Assembly: GCF_003264115.1 (NCBI RefSeq) | Contig: NZ_CP021912.1 | Location: 868,001-932,000 of the forward strand | Reading direction: 5' to 3' | Source of the DNA: Erythrobacter sp. KY5 | GTDB taxonomy: Bacteria > Pseudomonadota > Alphaproteobacteria > Sphingomonadales > Sphingomonadaceae | DNA: 64,000 nt | In this document: piece by piece, positions 7,757-18,268 of the stretch | Numbering within the stretch: position 1 is the first letter of the stretch | How the letters are laid out: every line of letters starts with the position of its first letter | Made by a program: the position numbers and the translations under genes | Notes under the pieces: generated by a model | Database searches by the model: none | Seen by the model: the letters and a program-made list of their open reading frames with translations, nothing else | Told to the model about the DNA's origin: nothing

Positions 7757-8731
7757 TCACAACGCTCCGTAAAGCGTGTTCGAGACCAGCTGCTCGGCAT
7801 ATCGGTGGCCGGTGCGCAACGGATTGGCAGGGAGCGGCGTGCTGGCGGTATGCGCAGCGACGCGCGGCGGATCGTCGCGGTAAGTGCCGGTGGAGACGCC
7901 CTTCATTGTGGAGAGCGACTTGCACAACCCCTCGAACCGGCGGCGCACGATATGATTGATCGCCAGCTTGCGGCGATTGATAAGCTCGAAGCTGTGCGTG
8001 ACCAGCGTAAAGCTCTCGCGGCCGCTGTCTCTTGCGTGACGGATCGCAGCGCGCATTTCGAACAGGCTGAGAGCGGTGATCTGAGCGTGGCGCTGTCCCT
8101 TGCCGAGCGTCGCGATACTGCCGACCGGGACCTCGATCACGCCCTCATGCTCAATCGGATCGCGCACTTGCGGGCCGAGCGAGATGCGGCTCGCGCCGGT
8201 GGACAGCGCGGGGCAATGGCTGGTGTCGTAGGCGAGGTCAAGGCTGGCGAGCGCGCGCAAGGTGTTGTCGTCCGCGCCGTAATTGCCGGCCCGAAACGCG
8301 ACCGGTTTGGGCGCGCCTGCCGCCACAAGGGTCCGGCGTGCATAATCGAGGATCTCGGTCTGCTCTTCCAGGAAAAAGTCGAACAGGTTTTGCCCCGTCC
8401 GCTTCGAGGAGAGCGGGTTCGCCTCGCCAGCGAGCGCGAGCCATTCGGTGTGGCAATGAAGCTGAACGTCCTGGCCTGCTTCAAGAATTGGCGCGACCAC
8501 GTCCTCGATCGCGGCCACACCCCAGACGAGGGCGGGCATGGGATCGACAAAGAACACAGCCCTGATCCCGTAGCGCTCGAAAAGGTCGAGCTTGTGCGTG
8601 ATGCCGGCAGGGCCATCGGGCGTCTGGCACGTGACCGAGCGCGCGAAATTGTCCTTTCGCCCGGCTGCCGAAAGGTCTCTGACAAGTCCCGAGGAATACT
8701 CGGTGTCGATGGTGATATAGACGCACGTCAT
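7757..8731 (-). CDS. Polysaccharide deacetylase family (NodB-fold) protein
   Basis: A 324-aa protein with the NodB-homology motifs in order: VYITIDTEYSSG near the N-terminus (general base and first metal Asp), LHCHTEWLAL (HxxxH-type metal site in a variant form), FRAGNYGADD (motif 3) and FTLVTHSFEL (motif 5 His). These enzymes remove acetyl groups from N-acetyl sugars using a divalent metal. The variant DTE in place of DDG is seen in WalW/PuuE-like branches, so activity on other amides is possible. No signal peptide is visible. It is in a tight reverse-strand pair with the GNAT gene. Confidence 0.75.
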   Translation of the reverse strand: MTCVYITIDTEYSSGLVRDLSAAGRKDNFARSVTCQTPDGPAGITHKLDLFERYGIRAVFFVDPMPALVWGVAAIEDVVAPILEAGQDVQLHCHTEWLALAGEANPLSSKRTGQNLFDFFLEEQTEILDYARRTLVAAGAPKPVAFRAGNYGADDNTLRALASLDLAYDTSHCPALSTGASRISLGPQVRDPIEHEGVIEVPVGSIATLGKGQRHAQITALSLFEMRAAIRHARDSGRESFTLVTHSFELINRRKLAINHIVRRRFEGLCKSLSTMKGVSTGTYRDDPPRVAAHTASTPLPANPLRTGHRYAEQLVSNTLYGAL

Positions 8732-8790
8732 CGCGGCGCTGGCGATAGCGGAGAAGGGTTAAGGCGGCGTTTGGAATGTCGCCGTGCAGG

Positions 8791-9552
8791 TCAGATGCCG
8801 CCCGGGGTGAAATCGTAACCATTGGTGGCAAGACCATCGGTCAGCGTATCGACACAGCTCTTCAGGTCTTCCTCGCTGGTCGAACGGATCACGAAGTTCG
8901 CGCCAACCCTGCCTTCGCGAAAGAAAGGGTAGGAGCCGATCTGGCAGTTCTCATGCGCTTCTTCGACCTCGCGCAGCAGGTGTGCGACCTCGCTTTCCGC
9001 GATCCAGCAGCCGACCGTCTCAGACAAGAGCGGCGCGCCGCCTTCAAGCTGGCCTGTCAGAGCATCGAGCATTCCGGCAGTGATGTGCGGAACGCCCGCC
9101 ATCAGGATGACATTGCCGCGGCGGATGCCGGGCGCGCCTGACATGCGGTTGGGGATGAGTTCGGACCCGTCGGGGACACGGGCCATGCGAAGACGCCCTG
9201 CGTTGAGGCCGCCCTTGTCGGCGTAATAGCGTTCGAGCAAGGCGCGCGCTTCGGGATGAATGACGACCTCGACGCCCAGTGCCTTCGCAACGGCATCGAC
9301 GGTGATGTCATCGTGCGTCGGCCCGATCCCGCCAGTGGTGAACAGGTAGTCATTGCCCGCACGCAAAGCGTTGACCGCATCGACAATGCGGTCTTCATCG
9401 TCAGCCACCACGCGCACTTCGGCAAGGCGAATGCCCTGCACCTGAAGCCAGCTTGCAACCTGAGCGATGTTCTTGTCGTGAGTGCGGCCCGAGAGGATCT
9501 CGTCACCGATAATGACGAGGCCAGCGGTCCAGATCTTGTCCGGGGAATTCAT
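8791..9552 (-). CDS. CinA-like molybdopterin-binding-domain protein
   Basis: About 253 aa, start MNSPDKIWTAG at 9552. It contains GLVIIGDEILSGRTHDKN and YLFTTGGIGPTHDDITVDAVA, the signature of the MoCF/CinA N-terminal domain, followed by the usual GAPGIRRGNVILMAGVP. The C-terminal nicotinamide-nucleotide deamidase domain of full CinA (about 400 aa) is absent, so this is the short form often called competence/damage-inducible protein A. The reaction is not established for the short form. It is in the same direction as the monooxygenase gene upstream. Confidence 0.85.
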   Translation of the reverse strand: MNSPDKIWTAGLVIIGDEILSGRTHDKNIAQVASWLQVQGIRLAEVRVVADDEDRIVDAVNALRAGNDYLFTTGGIGPTHDDITVDAVAKALGVEVVIHPEARALLERYYADKGGLNAGRLRMARVPDGSELIPNRMSGAPGIRRGNVILMAGVPHITAGMLDALTGQLEGGAPLLSETVGCWIAESEVAHLLREVEEAHENCQIGSYPFFREGRVGANFVIRSTSEEDLKSCVDTLTDGLATNGYDFTPGGI

Positions 9553-9606
9553 GGAAGCAGGCTTAAGCCAACTCCCCCGCAATTGCCAAGGCTATCGGCT
9601 GCAAAT

Positions 9607-11118
9607 CTACTCCGCCGCCTCGAGCTGTTCGGCGGGCGCTTTTGCGTTTGCTCCTGCCTTGGAGAATGTCAGGATGCCGTCTGCGACCGGATCGCTCGCC
9701 ATGCGCTTTCGGTCGAGGACGTATTCCTGATTGAGGCGCCAGGGATATTCGGTCGAATTCTTCGGATTGATGTCCTTTGCACGGTCGAGGTAGCCGCTTG
9801 AAAAGCCGGCGAAGATGTCCTCTTCCTCGATATTGGCTTCCATCTCGGGCGTCAGAACCGGGTTGGCGATATCGACGCCGCGGGCGCACATCTCTTTCAG
9901 GACGCGGCAAACATAGTCCGAGTTGATATCGGCGCGCAGCGTCCAGCTTGCGTTGATGTATCCGAACACCACCGCAAGGTTCGGCAGGTTCGAATACATG
10001 CAGCCCTTGTAGTAATAACGCTGCGAGAAATCGACTGGCTCGCCGTTAACGCTGATCGCGATCTTGCCTGCAATCGCGAGTTTCAGACCGGTCGCGGTGA
10101 CGATGATATCGGCTTCGAGCAATTCGCCCGATTTGAGGCGCACACCATTCGCTTCGAACTTGTCGATGTGGCCGGTTACAACCTCGGCCTTGCCGGCCTT
10201 CATCGCTTCGAACAGGTCGTCGTCAGGCACGAGGCATAGCCGCTGTTCCCACGGATTGTAGGGCGGAGTGAACGATGCCCTGTCATAGTCTGGGCCGAGC
10301 GCCTTCTCGATCCCTTTGTAGAGCGCATCCTTGACCTTCTGCGGCTTGTTGCGCGCGGTCTTGAAGGCGTAATCCTGCATCCTGATGTTCTTGAACCGGG
10401 TGATCGAATACGCGACGCTATCGGGCAGGATCTTGCGCAGGAAATTTGCGATCCGGTCTTTCGCTGGGCGCGCAAACATCCAGGTCGGCGTGCGCTGAAG
10501 CATCGTGACCTTGGCGGCCTTATCCGCCATTGAGGGGACGATGGTGACGGCGGTCGCGCCTGATCCGATCACGACGACCTTCTTGCCGGTGTAGTCGAGG
10601 TCTTCGGGCCAGAATTGCGGGTGGATCACCTGGCCTTCAAAATCGTCAAGCTTGAAGCCTGCATCATGCGGCTCGTCATAGTCGTAATAGCCAGAGCCCA
10701 GATACAGGAAGTTGGCGGTGAGGTGCGTGCGCGAGCCGTCTTCCAGCTCCATCTCTACATGCCAGCGCGCTTCGTCTTCGCGAAAATTGGCGCTGATGAC
10801 CTTGTGGCCGAACCGGATCTTTTCGCGGATGCCGCGCTCATCGACGATTGTGTTGAGATAGTCGAGAATGGCCGGTGCATCGGCGATGCTTTTCTCGTGC
10901 CGCCATGGTTCGAAATCATAGCCCAGCGTGTGCATATCGCTGTCTGACCGGATGCCGGGATAGCGGAACAGATCCCACGTGCCGCCCAGATTGGCGCGGC
11001 GTTCGACGATGGCGTAGGAATGGTGCGGTGCCTTCATCTGCATGTGCGCCGCCATGCCGATGCCGGAAATGCCGGCGCCGACGATCAGGACGTCGAAGTC
11101 TGGTGGTGTTGCTAGCAT
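9607..11118 (-). CDS. Flavin-containing (Baeyer-Villiger-type) monooxygenase
   Basis: A 503-aa protein with an FAD Rossmann motif GAGISGIG at residues 14-21, the Baeyer-Villiger fingerprint F160-x-G162-x3-H166-x3-W170 in the exact spacing, and an NADPH Rossmann motif GSGATA at 185-190. The arrangement GGTWDLFRYPGIRSDSDMHTLGYDF resembles the EtaA/4-hydroxyacetophenone type. It uses NADPH and O2 to insert oxygen next to a carbonyl or to oxidise heteroatoms. The C-terminus is Ala/Glu-rich (AGANAKAPAEQLEAAE). It is divergent from a TonB receptor gene, which hints at use of an imported ketone, but the substrate is unknown. Confidence 0.88.
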   Translation of the reverse strand: MLATPPDFDVLIVGAGISGIGMAAHMQMKAPHHSYAIVERRANLGGTWDLFRYPGIRSDSDMHTLGYDFEPWRHEKSIADAPAILDYLNTIVDERGIREKIRFGHKVISANFREDEARWHVEMELEDGSRTHLTANFLYLGSGYYDYDEPHDAGFKLDDFEGQVIHPQFWPEDLDYTGKKVVVIGSGATAVTIVPSMADKAAKVTMLQRTPTWMFARPAKDRIANFLRKILPDSVAYSITRFKNIRMQDYAFKTARNKPQKVKDALYKGIEKALGPDYDRASFTPPYNPWEQRLCLVPDDDLFEAMKAGKAEVVTGHIDKFEANGVRLKSGELLEADIIVTATGLKLAIAGKIAISVNGEPVDFSQRYYYKGCMYSNLPNLAVVFGYINASWTLRADINSDYVCRVLKEMCARGVDIANPVLTPEMEANIEEEDIFAGFSSGYLDRAKDINPKNSTEYPWRLNQEYVLDRKRMASDPVADGILTFSKAGANAKAPAEQLEAAE

Positions 11119-11204
11119 CGGGTCTCTCTCTTCCCACAGCGCTGATGGCTAATTGACAGCAATGTAAACACACGTGGGCGGCAAAAGCGAGTCTTGATGG
11201 CAAT

Positions 11205-11232
11205 TTGAAACTGACTTTGCGCTCAATAAGAG
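11205..11232 (+). promoter_or_regulatory. Putative promoter of the first TonB receptor
   Basis: TTGAAA (11205-11210), a 16-nt spacer and TAAGAG (11227-11232). The start codon at 11248 would then be only about 10 nt from the transcription start, giving a very short leader. Weak evidence by eye. Confidence 0.3.
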
Positions 11233-11247
11233 TTACGCGCCAGACCC

Positions 11248-13272
11248 ATGATTATCCCCTTGCGCTATGCCGCCTCCGTTCTTGCCCTTGCATCCGCTTT
11301 CCCCGCCTTCGCTCAGGATGAGCAGAGCGAAGATGACGAGGAGACGCAAATTGTCGTTACAGGCGAAGGGCTTGAGCCGGCACTGTCCAATATTGTCTAT
11401 TCGACCATAGAGCTTGACCGCGAGACGATAATTTCGACAGGGTCGGGGCGGCTCGACGACGTGCTCGCCAATGTTGCAGGTTTCCAGCAGTTCCGCCGCT
11501 CGGACAGCCGTTCGGCAAATCCGACCGCGCAAGGTGTCACCTTGCGGGCCTTGAGCGGCAATGCGACGAGCCGGGCGCTGGTGCTGCTCGACGGGGTGCC
11601 GATAGCGGACCCGTTCTTTGGCTATATTCCGCTCTCCGCGATTGCGCCTGAAACGCTGGGCAATATCCGGGTGACACGCGGGGGCGGTTCTGGCCCATTC
11701 GGCTCGGGCGCGCTGGCCGGGACGATTGAACTGGAGAGCGCCGGGCTCGCCACGATTGACGGTGTGAATGCAAGCCTGCTTGCGAACAATCGCGGCGCGA
11801 CCGAGGCAACCGGGATCGTGGCAGGCAAGCTGGGAGGCGGCTTCGCGGTCGCCAGCGGGCGCTGGGATCGCGGCAAAGGCTTCTTTACCGCTCCAGAGGA
11901 TCAGCGCGTTCCGGCGAGTGCACGCGCGGCCTTCGACAGTTGGAACGTGGCGGTTCGCGGGGTTGCGCCGCTTAGCGCGGATGTCGAATTGCAGGCGCGC
12001 GTGGCTCTCTTTGACGATGAGCGCACACTTCGTTTCGACGGAGCGGATTCGTCACACGAGGGTCAGGACGCGAGCATTCGCATCGTGGGACGCGGTGACT
12101 GGGGCTTCGACGCGCTTGCCTATGTTCAGGCGCGCAATTTCTCGAACATTGTCATTTCCTCGACCCGCTTCACCCGCGTGCTCGACCAGCGAAACACACC
12201 CTCCACTGGCATTGGCGGCAAATTCGAGATCCGTCCTCCGATTGCCGAAGGGCACGATGTGCGTATCGGAGCCGATTATCGCCGTGCGGATGGCGAATTG
12301 TTCGAAGACGCTTTCAGTGCCTTCACAGGAGCCTTGCGTGAGAGCCGCAATGCGGGCGGGGTGAACAGCAATCTGGGGTTCTTTGTCGAAGATGACTGGT
12401 CGATCGGCCCGGTTGTGCTGACCGGCGGCCTGCGCGCCGATCACACGCTGATCGAAGACGGCTTCTTCCGCGCGGTCGATGCGGGCGGCGCCTTGGTGAG
12501 CGAGGTGATCGCCCCTGACCGATCCGACTGGACGGTTAGCTGGCGTGCGGGCGCTTCCTTCTATGCCACGCGCCGTCTCGACCTGCGCGCAGCGGCTTAC
12601 ACCGGGCTTCGCCTGCCTACACTCAACGAACTTTACCGGCCGTTCGTAGTATTCCCGGTCGTGACACAGGCCAATGCCGCGCTTGAGAATGAGCGGCTTG
12701 AGGGTTTTGAGATCGGCCTTAACTGGCAGCCCGTGAACGAGGTCGTGATCTCGCTTACGGCTTTCGACAACGAGGTCGAGAACGCGATTGCCAATGTGAC
12801 GCTCGCTCCGAACCTGCGCCAGCGCCAGAACCTGCCCGCTATTGAGGCGCAGGGGATCGAGGGCGCAGTTACTATGCGACTTGGTGAGGTGAGCTTCGAT
12901 GCATCGCTGGCCTACACCGATGCACAGATCGCAGGCGAGGGCAGCTCGATCGCGCTCGATGGCAACCGCCCGCCACAAACGCCAGAATTCGCCGCCTCGG
13001 CAACGCTGGCGTGGGAGCCGCTGGAAGGCTGGCGGCTTGCGAGCACCTTGCGCCATGTCAGTTCGCAATTCGAGGACGACCAGGAAACCGACGTGCTGCC
13101 CGCAGCGACCACGCTCAATCTGTTTGCGCAAGTTCCGATTAGGGGAGCGTTCTCTCTGGTCGCGCGGGCGGAAAATCTGTTCGACGAAACCATCATTACG
13201 CGCAATGCCGGCGGCGCAATCGACCTCGGCGTGCCTCGCACGTTCTGGCTCGGCTTCCGATTAGGATTGTAA
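11248..13272 (+). CDS. TonB-dependent outer-membrane receptor (674 aa)
   Basis: A signal peptide (MIIPLRYAASVLALASAFPAFAQ, cut after AFA) is followed by a TonB box-like TQIVVTGEG, then the plug domain with LVLLDGVPIADPFFG and GSGPFGSGALAGTI, and a beta-barrel rich in alternating aromatic strands. It ends in FWLGFRLGL rather than a terminal Phe. Such receptors import ferric siderophores, vitamin B12 or organic substrates using proton-motive force via TonB-ExbBD. It is divergent from the monooxygenase and followed 211 nt later by a second receptor. The ligand cannot be told from the sequence. Confidence 0.93.
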   Translation: MIIPLRYAASVLALASAFPAFAQDEQSEDDEETQIVVTGEGLEPALSNIVYSTIELDRETIISTGSGRLDDVLANVAGFQQFRRSDSRSANPTAQGVTLRALSGNATSRALVLLDGVPIADPFFGYIPLSAIAPETLGNIRVTRGGGSGPFGSGALAGTIELESAGLATIDGVNASLLANNRGATEATGIVAGKLGGGFAVASGRWDRGKGFFTAPEDQRVPASARAAFDSWNVAVRGVAPLSADVELQARVALFDDERTLRFDGADSSHEGQDASIRIVGRGDWGFDALAYVQARNFSNIVISSTRFTRVLDQRNTPSTGIGGKFEIRPPIAEGHDVRIGADYRRADGELFEDAFSAFTGALRESRNAGGVNSNLGFFVEDDWSIGPVVLTGGLRADHTLIEDGFFRAVDAGGALVSEVIAPDRSDWTVSWRAGASFYATRRLDLRAAAYTGLRLPTLNELYRPFVVFPVVTQANAALENERLEGFEIGLNWQPVNEVVISLTAFDNEVENAIANVTLAPNLRQRQNLPAIEAQGIEGAVTMRLGEVSFDASLAYTDAQIAGEGSSIALDGNRPPQTPEFAASATLAWEPLEGWRLASTLRHVSSQFEDDQETDVLPAATTLNLFAQVPIRGAFSLVARAENLFDETIITRNAGGAIDLGVPRTFWLGFRLGL

Positions 13273-13297
13273 GCCGTTCGCCGCATTGCGGGAAACA

Positions 13298-13309
13298 ATC
13301 GTATACGAT
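13298..13309. promoter_or_regulatory. Palindrome ATCGTATACGAT, candidate GntR/FadR-type operator
   Basis: A perfect 12-bp palindrome around a GTATAC core in the 211-nt gap between two receptor genes, 174 nt before the second receptor start. The core is typical of operators of FCD-type GntR repressors (established for several family members). No regulator gene is adjacent, so the assignment is an inference. Confidence 0.4.
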
Positions 13310-13483
13310 CCGACACTCGGTCTGCAATTTATGCTGCAATGCAGCGCAAACCGTGACATATTCGCAACTCTCTTTCAGGAACCCGCGTCTGTGACTTGGC
13401 AGGCTGAAAAGCCCTGATAGTCTCGCGAGTTGGAGTTGAACCACACCGGCCAACAAGTCGGGTGGTAGAGGAGAGGGAAGTCT

Positions 13484-16066
13484 ATGACACGTAAGCTTGC
13501 AGCCTACGCTGCTGGCCTGATGGCCTGCAGTGCAATCACCGCACCCGCATTCGCTCAAGACAATGAGGCACAAGCAGGTCCAGCACCGCAGGCTGATGAC
13601 AGTGTCATCATCGTGACGGCAACACGCCGTGCACAGGACGTTCAGGACATTCCTATCGCTGTGACGGCGATCTCGCCTCAGGCGCTCGATAACCAGGGTG
13701 TCGACAACATTCGCGAAGTCACAGACCTTGCGCCAAGCTTCACGTCCAGTCAGGCACAGATTGCCTCGGGCTCGGTGGTGTTGCGTATCCGCGGCGTCGG
13801 TACGACATCGAACAATATCGGGTTTGAAAGCGCGGTCGGCATCTTCATTGACGGTGCTTACCAGTCGCGTCCCGGCGTGGCGCTCAACGAGTTTGTCGAT
13901 ATCGAACGGGTCGAGGTTCTGCGCGGTCCACAAGGCACGCTGTTCGGCCGCAATACGTCGGCTGGCGCACTCAACATCACCACCAAGCGTCCCGAGCTTG
14001 ATGCATTTGGCGGTTTTGTGAATGCCGGTTACGGCAATTTCGACGAAATCAGTTTGCAGGGCGCGGTGAACGTACCGCTTGTCCAAGACTCGCTGGCCCT
14101 GCGTGTCACTGGCGCATATCGCAAGCGCGATGGCTTCCTGGATATCGTAGACGATACCGGAACGGTTATTGGCGATACGAACGACGTCGATCAGTATCTG
14201 GTGCGCGCGCAACTTGGCTTTGAGGGCGACAGTGGTCTGCGAGGCCGGTTGATAGCCGATTTCTCGAACTCGACATCGAGCTGCTGCGGAGCGGTCGAAC
14301 TGTATCAGGCACCGGCAGTAACCAACGGGGCATACGCTGCGGTCGGCCTCGGCGCGAATGGCGGCAATGGCCAGCCTCTCGTTTCCACCAACCCTTTTGG
14401 ACAGTCTGAATTCCGCGAGATCCTGCAAAACCGGGTGGTTTCCGCAAACTTTGCGCCCCAGGCCGACATCGACAATTATGGCCTTACCGGCGAAGTCGAG
14501 TTTCCGCTCTCCGATAGCGCGGATCTGATCTTCATTGGTTCCTACCGCAAGTTCGAGAACGAAGAGTTTTACGACTCCGATTTTACGGCAAACGACATCT
14601 TTAATGTCGGCATCGACGGCGAAATCGAAACCTGGACGGCAGAACTGCGTGTTCAGGGTGAAGCCATGGGTGGCGCACTCAATTATATGATCGGTGGGTT
14701 TTTCGCCGATGAACAGATCGATTCAACCACGACCTTCCTTCTTGGATCGGAATACGATGCTAACACGGGCGCATTGTTCGGTGGTCTGGCCGGCCCGGCG
14801 CCGATCCAGCTGTTCACCGGGGTTGATCCCAATGGAACGCGCACGCTCAACCGTTTTCAGCAAGATGCGCAGAGCTACGCGATCTTCACCAACAACACGC
14901 TTGAAATCGCCGATGGCCTGGAACTGACCCTTGGCCTGCGCTACATCTGGGAAGAGAAATCGGGCGGCTTTACGCAGACCGAGACCAACAACCAGATCTG
15001 TCCGGCAACGCTTGCCGCTACGGCTGCCGGTGCGATCCCCGCACCCTTGCAGGGAGGTCTGTTTGCACTTGGTTGCTTCGGCTTTGCCGCACCCGCGGAT
15101 CTTCCGCAGGCAGCCGTGCTTCCGCTCGTGCGGACCTTCCAGGAAAACTTCGATGATGAAGAGCTGATCTACACGGCTCGCTTGGGCTACGAATTCGCGA
15201 ACGCCCCAATTAACATCTACGCAAGCTTCACGCACGGTATCAAGGCAGGGGGCATCAATCTCGATACCACCGCTGCATTGAACGGGGTCAGCGCTCAGTT
15301 CCTTTCCGAAGAGGTTGACGCCTACGAAATCGGTTTCAAGAGCCGTCTGATCGACGATGCGCTGACGCTCAACATTGCTGCGTTCTACGAAGAATTTCAA
15401 AACTTCCAGGTTCTGGAATTCACCGGCTTGGCATTCGAGACGTTCAACGTTCCTCTGGCCGAATCCCAGGGGGTCGAGATTGAAAGCCTCTTCCGCGTCA
15501 GCCCCGAACTGTCGGTCACCGCATCGGCGACCATCCTTGATGCAAGTTACCCGGACGATTGCGCTGGCGCGCAGACCAATGTCCTCTCGGTGGCTGCGCT
15601 GTGCGGGTTCGATCTTACGAACGCGCCGAGCGTAATCGCGATCATGGGGGCCAATTACGAGCAGCCGATCGGTAATGGCATGGAGTTCTTCTTCGCTGGT
15701 CAGGTCCGGATCGAAGGCGACCAGCGCACATCGACACAGGCGCTGGATACGGCGGCCATCGCAAGCGGTTCGTTCATCGCGGATAATGGCGGCTTGCAGG
15801 GGGCTATCGCGGCCGCTCGCGAAAACGGGCTTATCATCGGCGATATCCAGGATGGGCAGGAATTCGTCAACGTTCGCGCTGGTTTGCGTTTCAACGACGG
15901 CGCCTATTCCATCGAAGGGTTTGTCAACAATCTGACCGACAACGTCGTGCGCGGTGTGACTTTCAACACCACGCTTCGTGGCACGGGCGGTTTCAATTCG
16001 CGCTCGCGTTCGGCGTTCTCGCTCCAGCCTCGCACTTACGGTGTGGTGGTTCGCGCAAAGTTCTAG
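13484..16066 (+). CDS. TonB-dependent outer-membrane receptor (860 aa)
   Basis: A signal peptide MTRKLAAYAAGLMACSAITAPAFAQ is followed by a TonB box (DSVIIVTATRR) and a plug domain with QDIPIAVTAISPQAL, GIFIDGAYQSRPG and VEVLRGPQGTLFGRNTSAGAL, which place it in the large sphingomonad receptor group with the 'RGPQGTLFG' signature. A long barrel follows and ends in VVVRAKF with the expected terminal Phe. GAGAGGGAAG before the ATG is a good ribosome-binding site. A strong bidirectional terminator follows. Fatty-acid oxidation genes lie just beyond, so a lipid or terpenoid ligand is possible but unproven. Confidence 0.94.
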   Translation: MTRKLAAYAAGLMACSAITAPAFAQDNEAQAGPAPQADDSVIIVTATRRAQDVQDIPIAVTAISPQALDNQGVDNIREVTDLAPSFTSSQAQIASGSVVLRIRGVGTTSNNIGFESAVGIFIDGAYQSRPGVALNEFVDIERVEVLRGPQGTLFGRNTSAGALNITTKRPELDAFGGFVNAGYGNFDEISLQGAVNVPLVQDSLALRVTGAYRKRDGFLDIVDDTGTVIGDTNDVDQYLVRAQLGFEGDSGLRGRLIADFSNSTSSCCGAVELYQAPAVTNGAYAAVGLGANGGNGQPLVSTNPFGQSEFREILQNRVVSANFAPQADIDNYGLTGEVEFPLSDSADLIFIGSYRKFENEEFYDSDFTANDIFNVGIDGEIETWTAELRVQGEAMGGALNYMIGGFFADEQIDSTTTFLLGSEYDANTGALFGGLAGPAPIQLFTGVDPNGTRTLNRFQQDAQSYAIFTNNTLEIADGLELTLGLRYIWEEKSGGFTQTETNNQICPATLAATAAGAIPAPLQGGLFALGCFGFAAPADLPQAAVLPLVRTFQENFDDEELIYTARLGYEFANAPINIYASFTHGIKAGGINLDTTAALNGVSAQFLSEEVDAYEIGFKSRLIDDALTLNIAAFYEEFQNFQVLEFTGLAFETFNVPLAESQGVEIESLFRVSPELSVTASATILDASYPDDCAGAQTNVLSVAALCGFDLTNAPSVIAIMGANYEQPIGNGMEFFFAGQVRIEGDQRTSTQALDTAAIASGSFIADNGGLQGAIAAARENGLIIGDIQDGQEFVNVRAGLRFNDGAYSIEGFVNNLTDNVVRGVTFNTTLRGTGGFNSRSRSAFSLQPRTYGVVVRAKF

Positions 16067-16080
16067 AAACACACGCCTAC

Positions 16081-16118
16081 AAAAAAGGGCGGCTCGGGAA
16101 ACCGGGCCGCCCTTTTTG
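16081..16118. terminator. Bidirectional Rho-independent terminator
   Basis: An A-run, then GGGCGGCTCGG (16087-16097), loop GAAA, CCGGGCCGCCC (16102-16112) and TTTTTG. It has an 11-bp stem with one G-U pair, A-tract and T-tract on either side. It serves both the receptor gene on the plus strand and the convergent acyl-CoA dehydrogenase gene. Confidence 0.93.
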
Positions 16119-16138
16119 TATGGAGTTGGAAAAGCCGA

Positions 16139-17302
<1,164 letters not shown>

Positions 17303-17381
17303 GGTGTTTCCTCTCTCTTTGAATTCCAAAAAAGCTACGCAGGCCGACCTTTCGTGGAGGCGGCCTGAGCGAGCTTCAAGT

Positions 17382-18143
17382 TTACTTGCCCTTCCAATTG
17401 GGCGCGCGCTTTTCAGCGAAGGCAGCGGCCCCCTCGCGTGCATCTTCGGACACGAAGACCGGCGCGATGAGCTGCGCTTGCTTGGTGTAGCGATCTTCCA
17501 TCGCCCAACCGCGCGATTCCTTTATGATCTGCTTGGATACGCGCACGGCCAGCGGACCATTGGCAGCGATGCGAGCCGCAAGCGCCTTCGCTGCGTCAAT
17601 GGCCGAGCCGTCGGTCACTTCGTTGATAAGGCCAAGCTCATAGGCGCGTGGTGCGTCGATGAAGTCGCCGGTGAGGGCGAGTTCCATGGCGATGCGCTCA
17701 GGAATCTGGTCAGGCAGCATCATGACGCCGCCCGCTGCCGCTACAAGGCCGCGCTTCGCCTCAGGGATGCCGAATTTCGCGTCTGCGCTTGCAACGACAA
17801 GGTCGCAAGCAATCATCAGCTCAAGCCCGCCAGCAAGCGCGTAGCCTTCGACCGCTGCGATCAGGGGTTTGGACGGGGGAGCCTGCACAACGCCGCCGAA
17901 ACCGCGACCTTCAACCGTCGGACTTTCGCCGCGCAAAAATCCCTTGAGGTCCATCCCCGAACAGAAGGTACCGCCAGCGCCGGTCAAGATACCGACCCGC
18001 AAATCGTCCTCGGCATCCAGACGATCCATCGCCGCGGCGATGCCTTCTGCTGCCGCCTTGGTCATGGCGTTCTTTGCTTCGGGTCGATTGATGGTGACGA
18101 TCAGGACGCCGTCTTGGACTTCGGTCAGTACTTCTTCGGACAC
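17382..18143 (-). CDS. Enoyl-CoA hydratase/isomerase (crotonase fold)
   Basis: 253 aa with a GTG start at 18143 (VSEEVLTEVQDG), supported by GGAGAGAGAGCC just upstream. The longer frame to 18281 has no family similarity. Motifs are TINRPEAKNAM, the oxyanion hole GGTFCSGMDLKGF, and both catalytic-region glutamates in ALAGGLELMIACD and FGIPEAKRGL. It hydrates 2-enoyl-CoA in the cytoplasm. It lies upstream of the acyl-CoA dehydrogenase on the same strand and divergent from the thiolase genes, together forming one fatty-acid oxidation locus. Confidence 0.92.
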   Translation of the reverse strand: MSEEVLTEVQDGVLIVTINRPEAKNAMTKAAAEGIAAAMDRLDAEDDLRVGILTGAGGTFCSGMDLKGFLRGESPTVEGRGFGGVVQAPPSKPLIAAVEGYALAGGLELMIACDLVVASADAKFGIPEAKRGLVAAAGGVMMLPDQIPERIAMELALTGDFIDAPRAYELGLINEVTDGSAIDAAKALAARIAANGPLAVRVSKQIIKESRGWAMEDRYTKQAQLIAPVFVSEDAREGAAAFAEKRAPNWKGK

Positions 18144-18268
18144 AGGCTCTCTCTCCAGTCTTTCGATTCTTGGAATTGCAAATTGAAACTCATTCTTGTG
18201 CAAGGAGTGCAGTGGCTTTACGGATACGTCAACCGGATTATCGGCGAAACCAGAGAGAGAGACCCCAA

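Noticed and set aside
7565..8818. 417-aa plus-strand open frame
   Set aside because: It is antisense to the GNAT and deacetylase genes, which show clear family motifs; its translation has no recognisable domain.
14723..16072. 449-aa minus-strand open frame (also 13196-14428)
   Set aside because: Both are antisense to the 860-aa TonB receptor gene, which has a signal peptide and plug motifs; they are shadows of high GC codon use.
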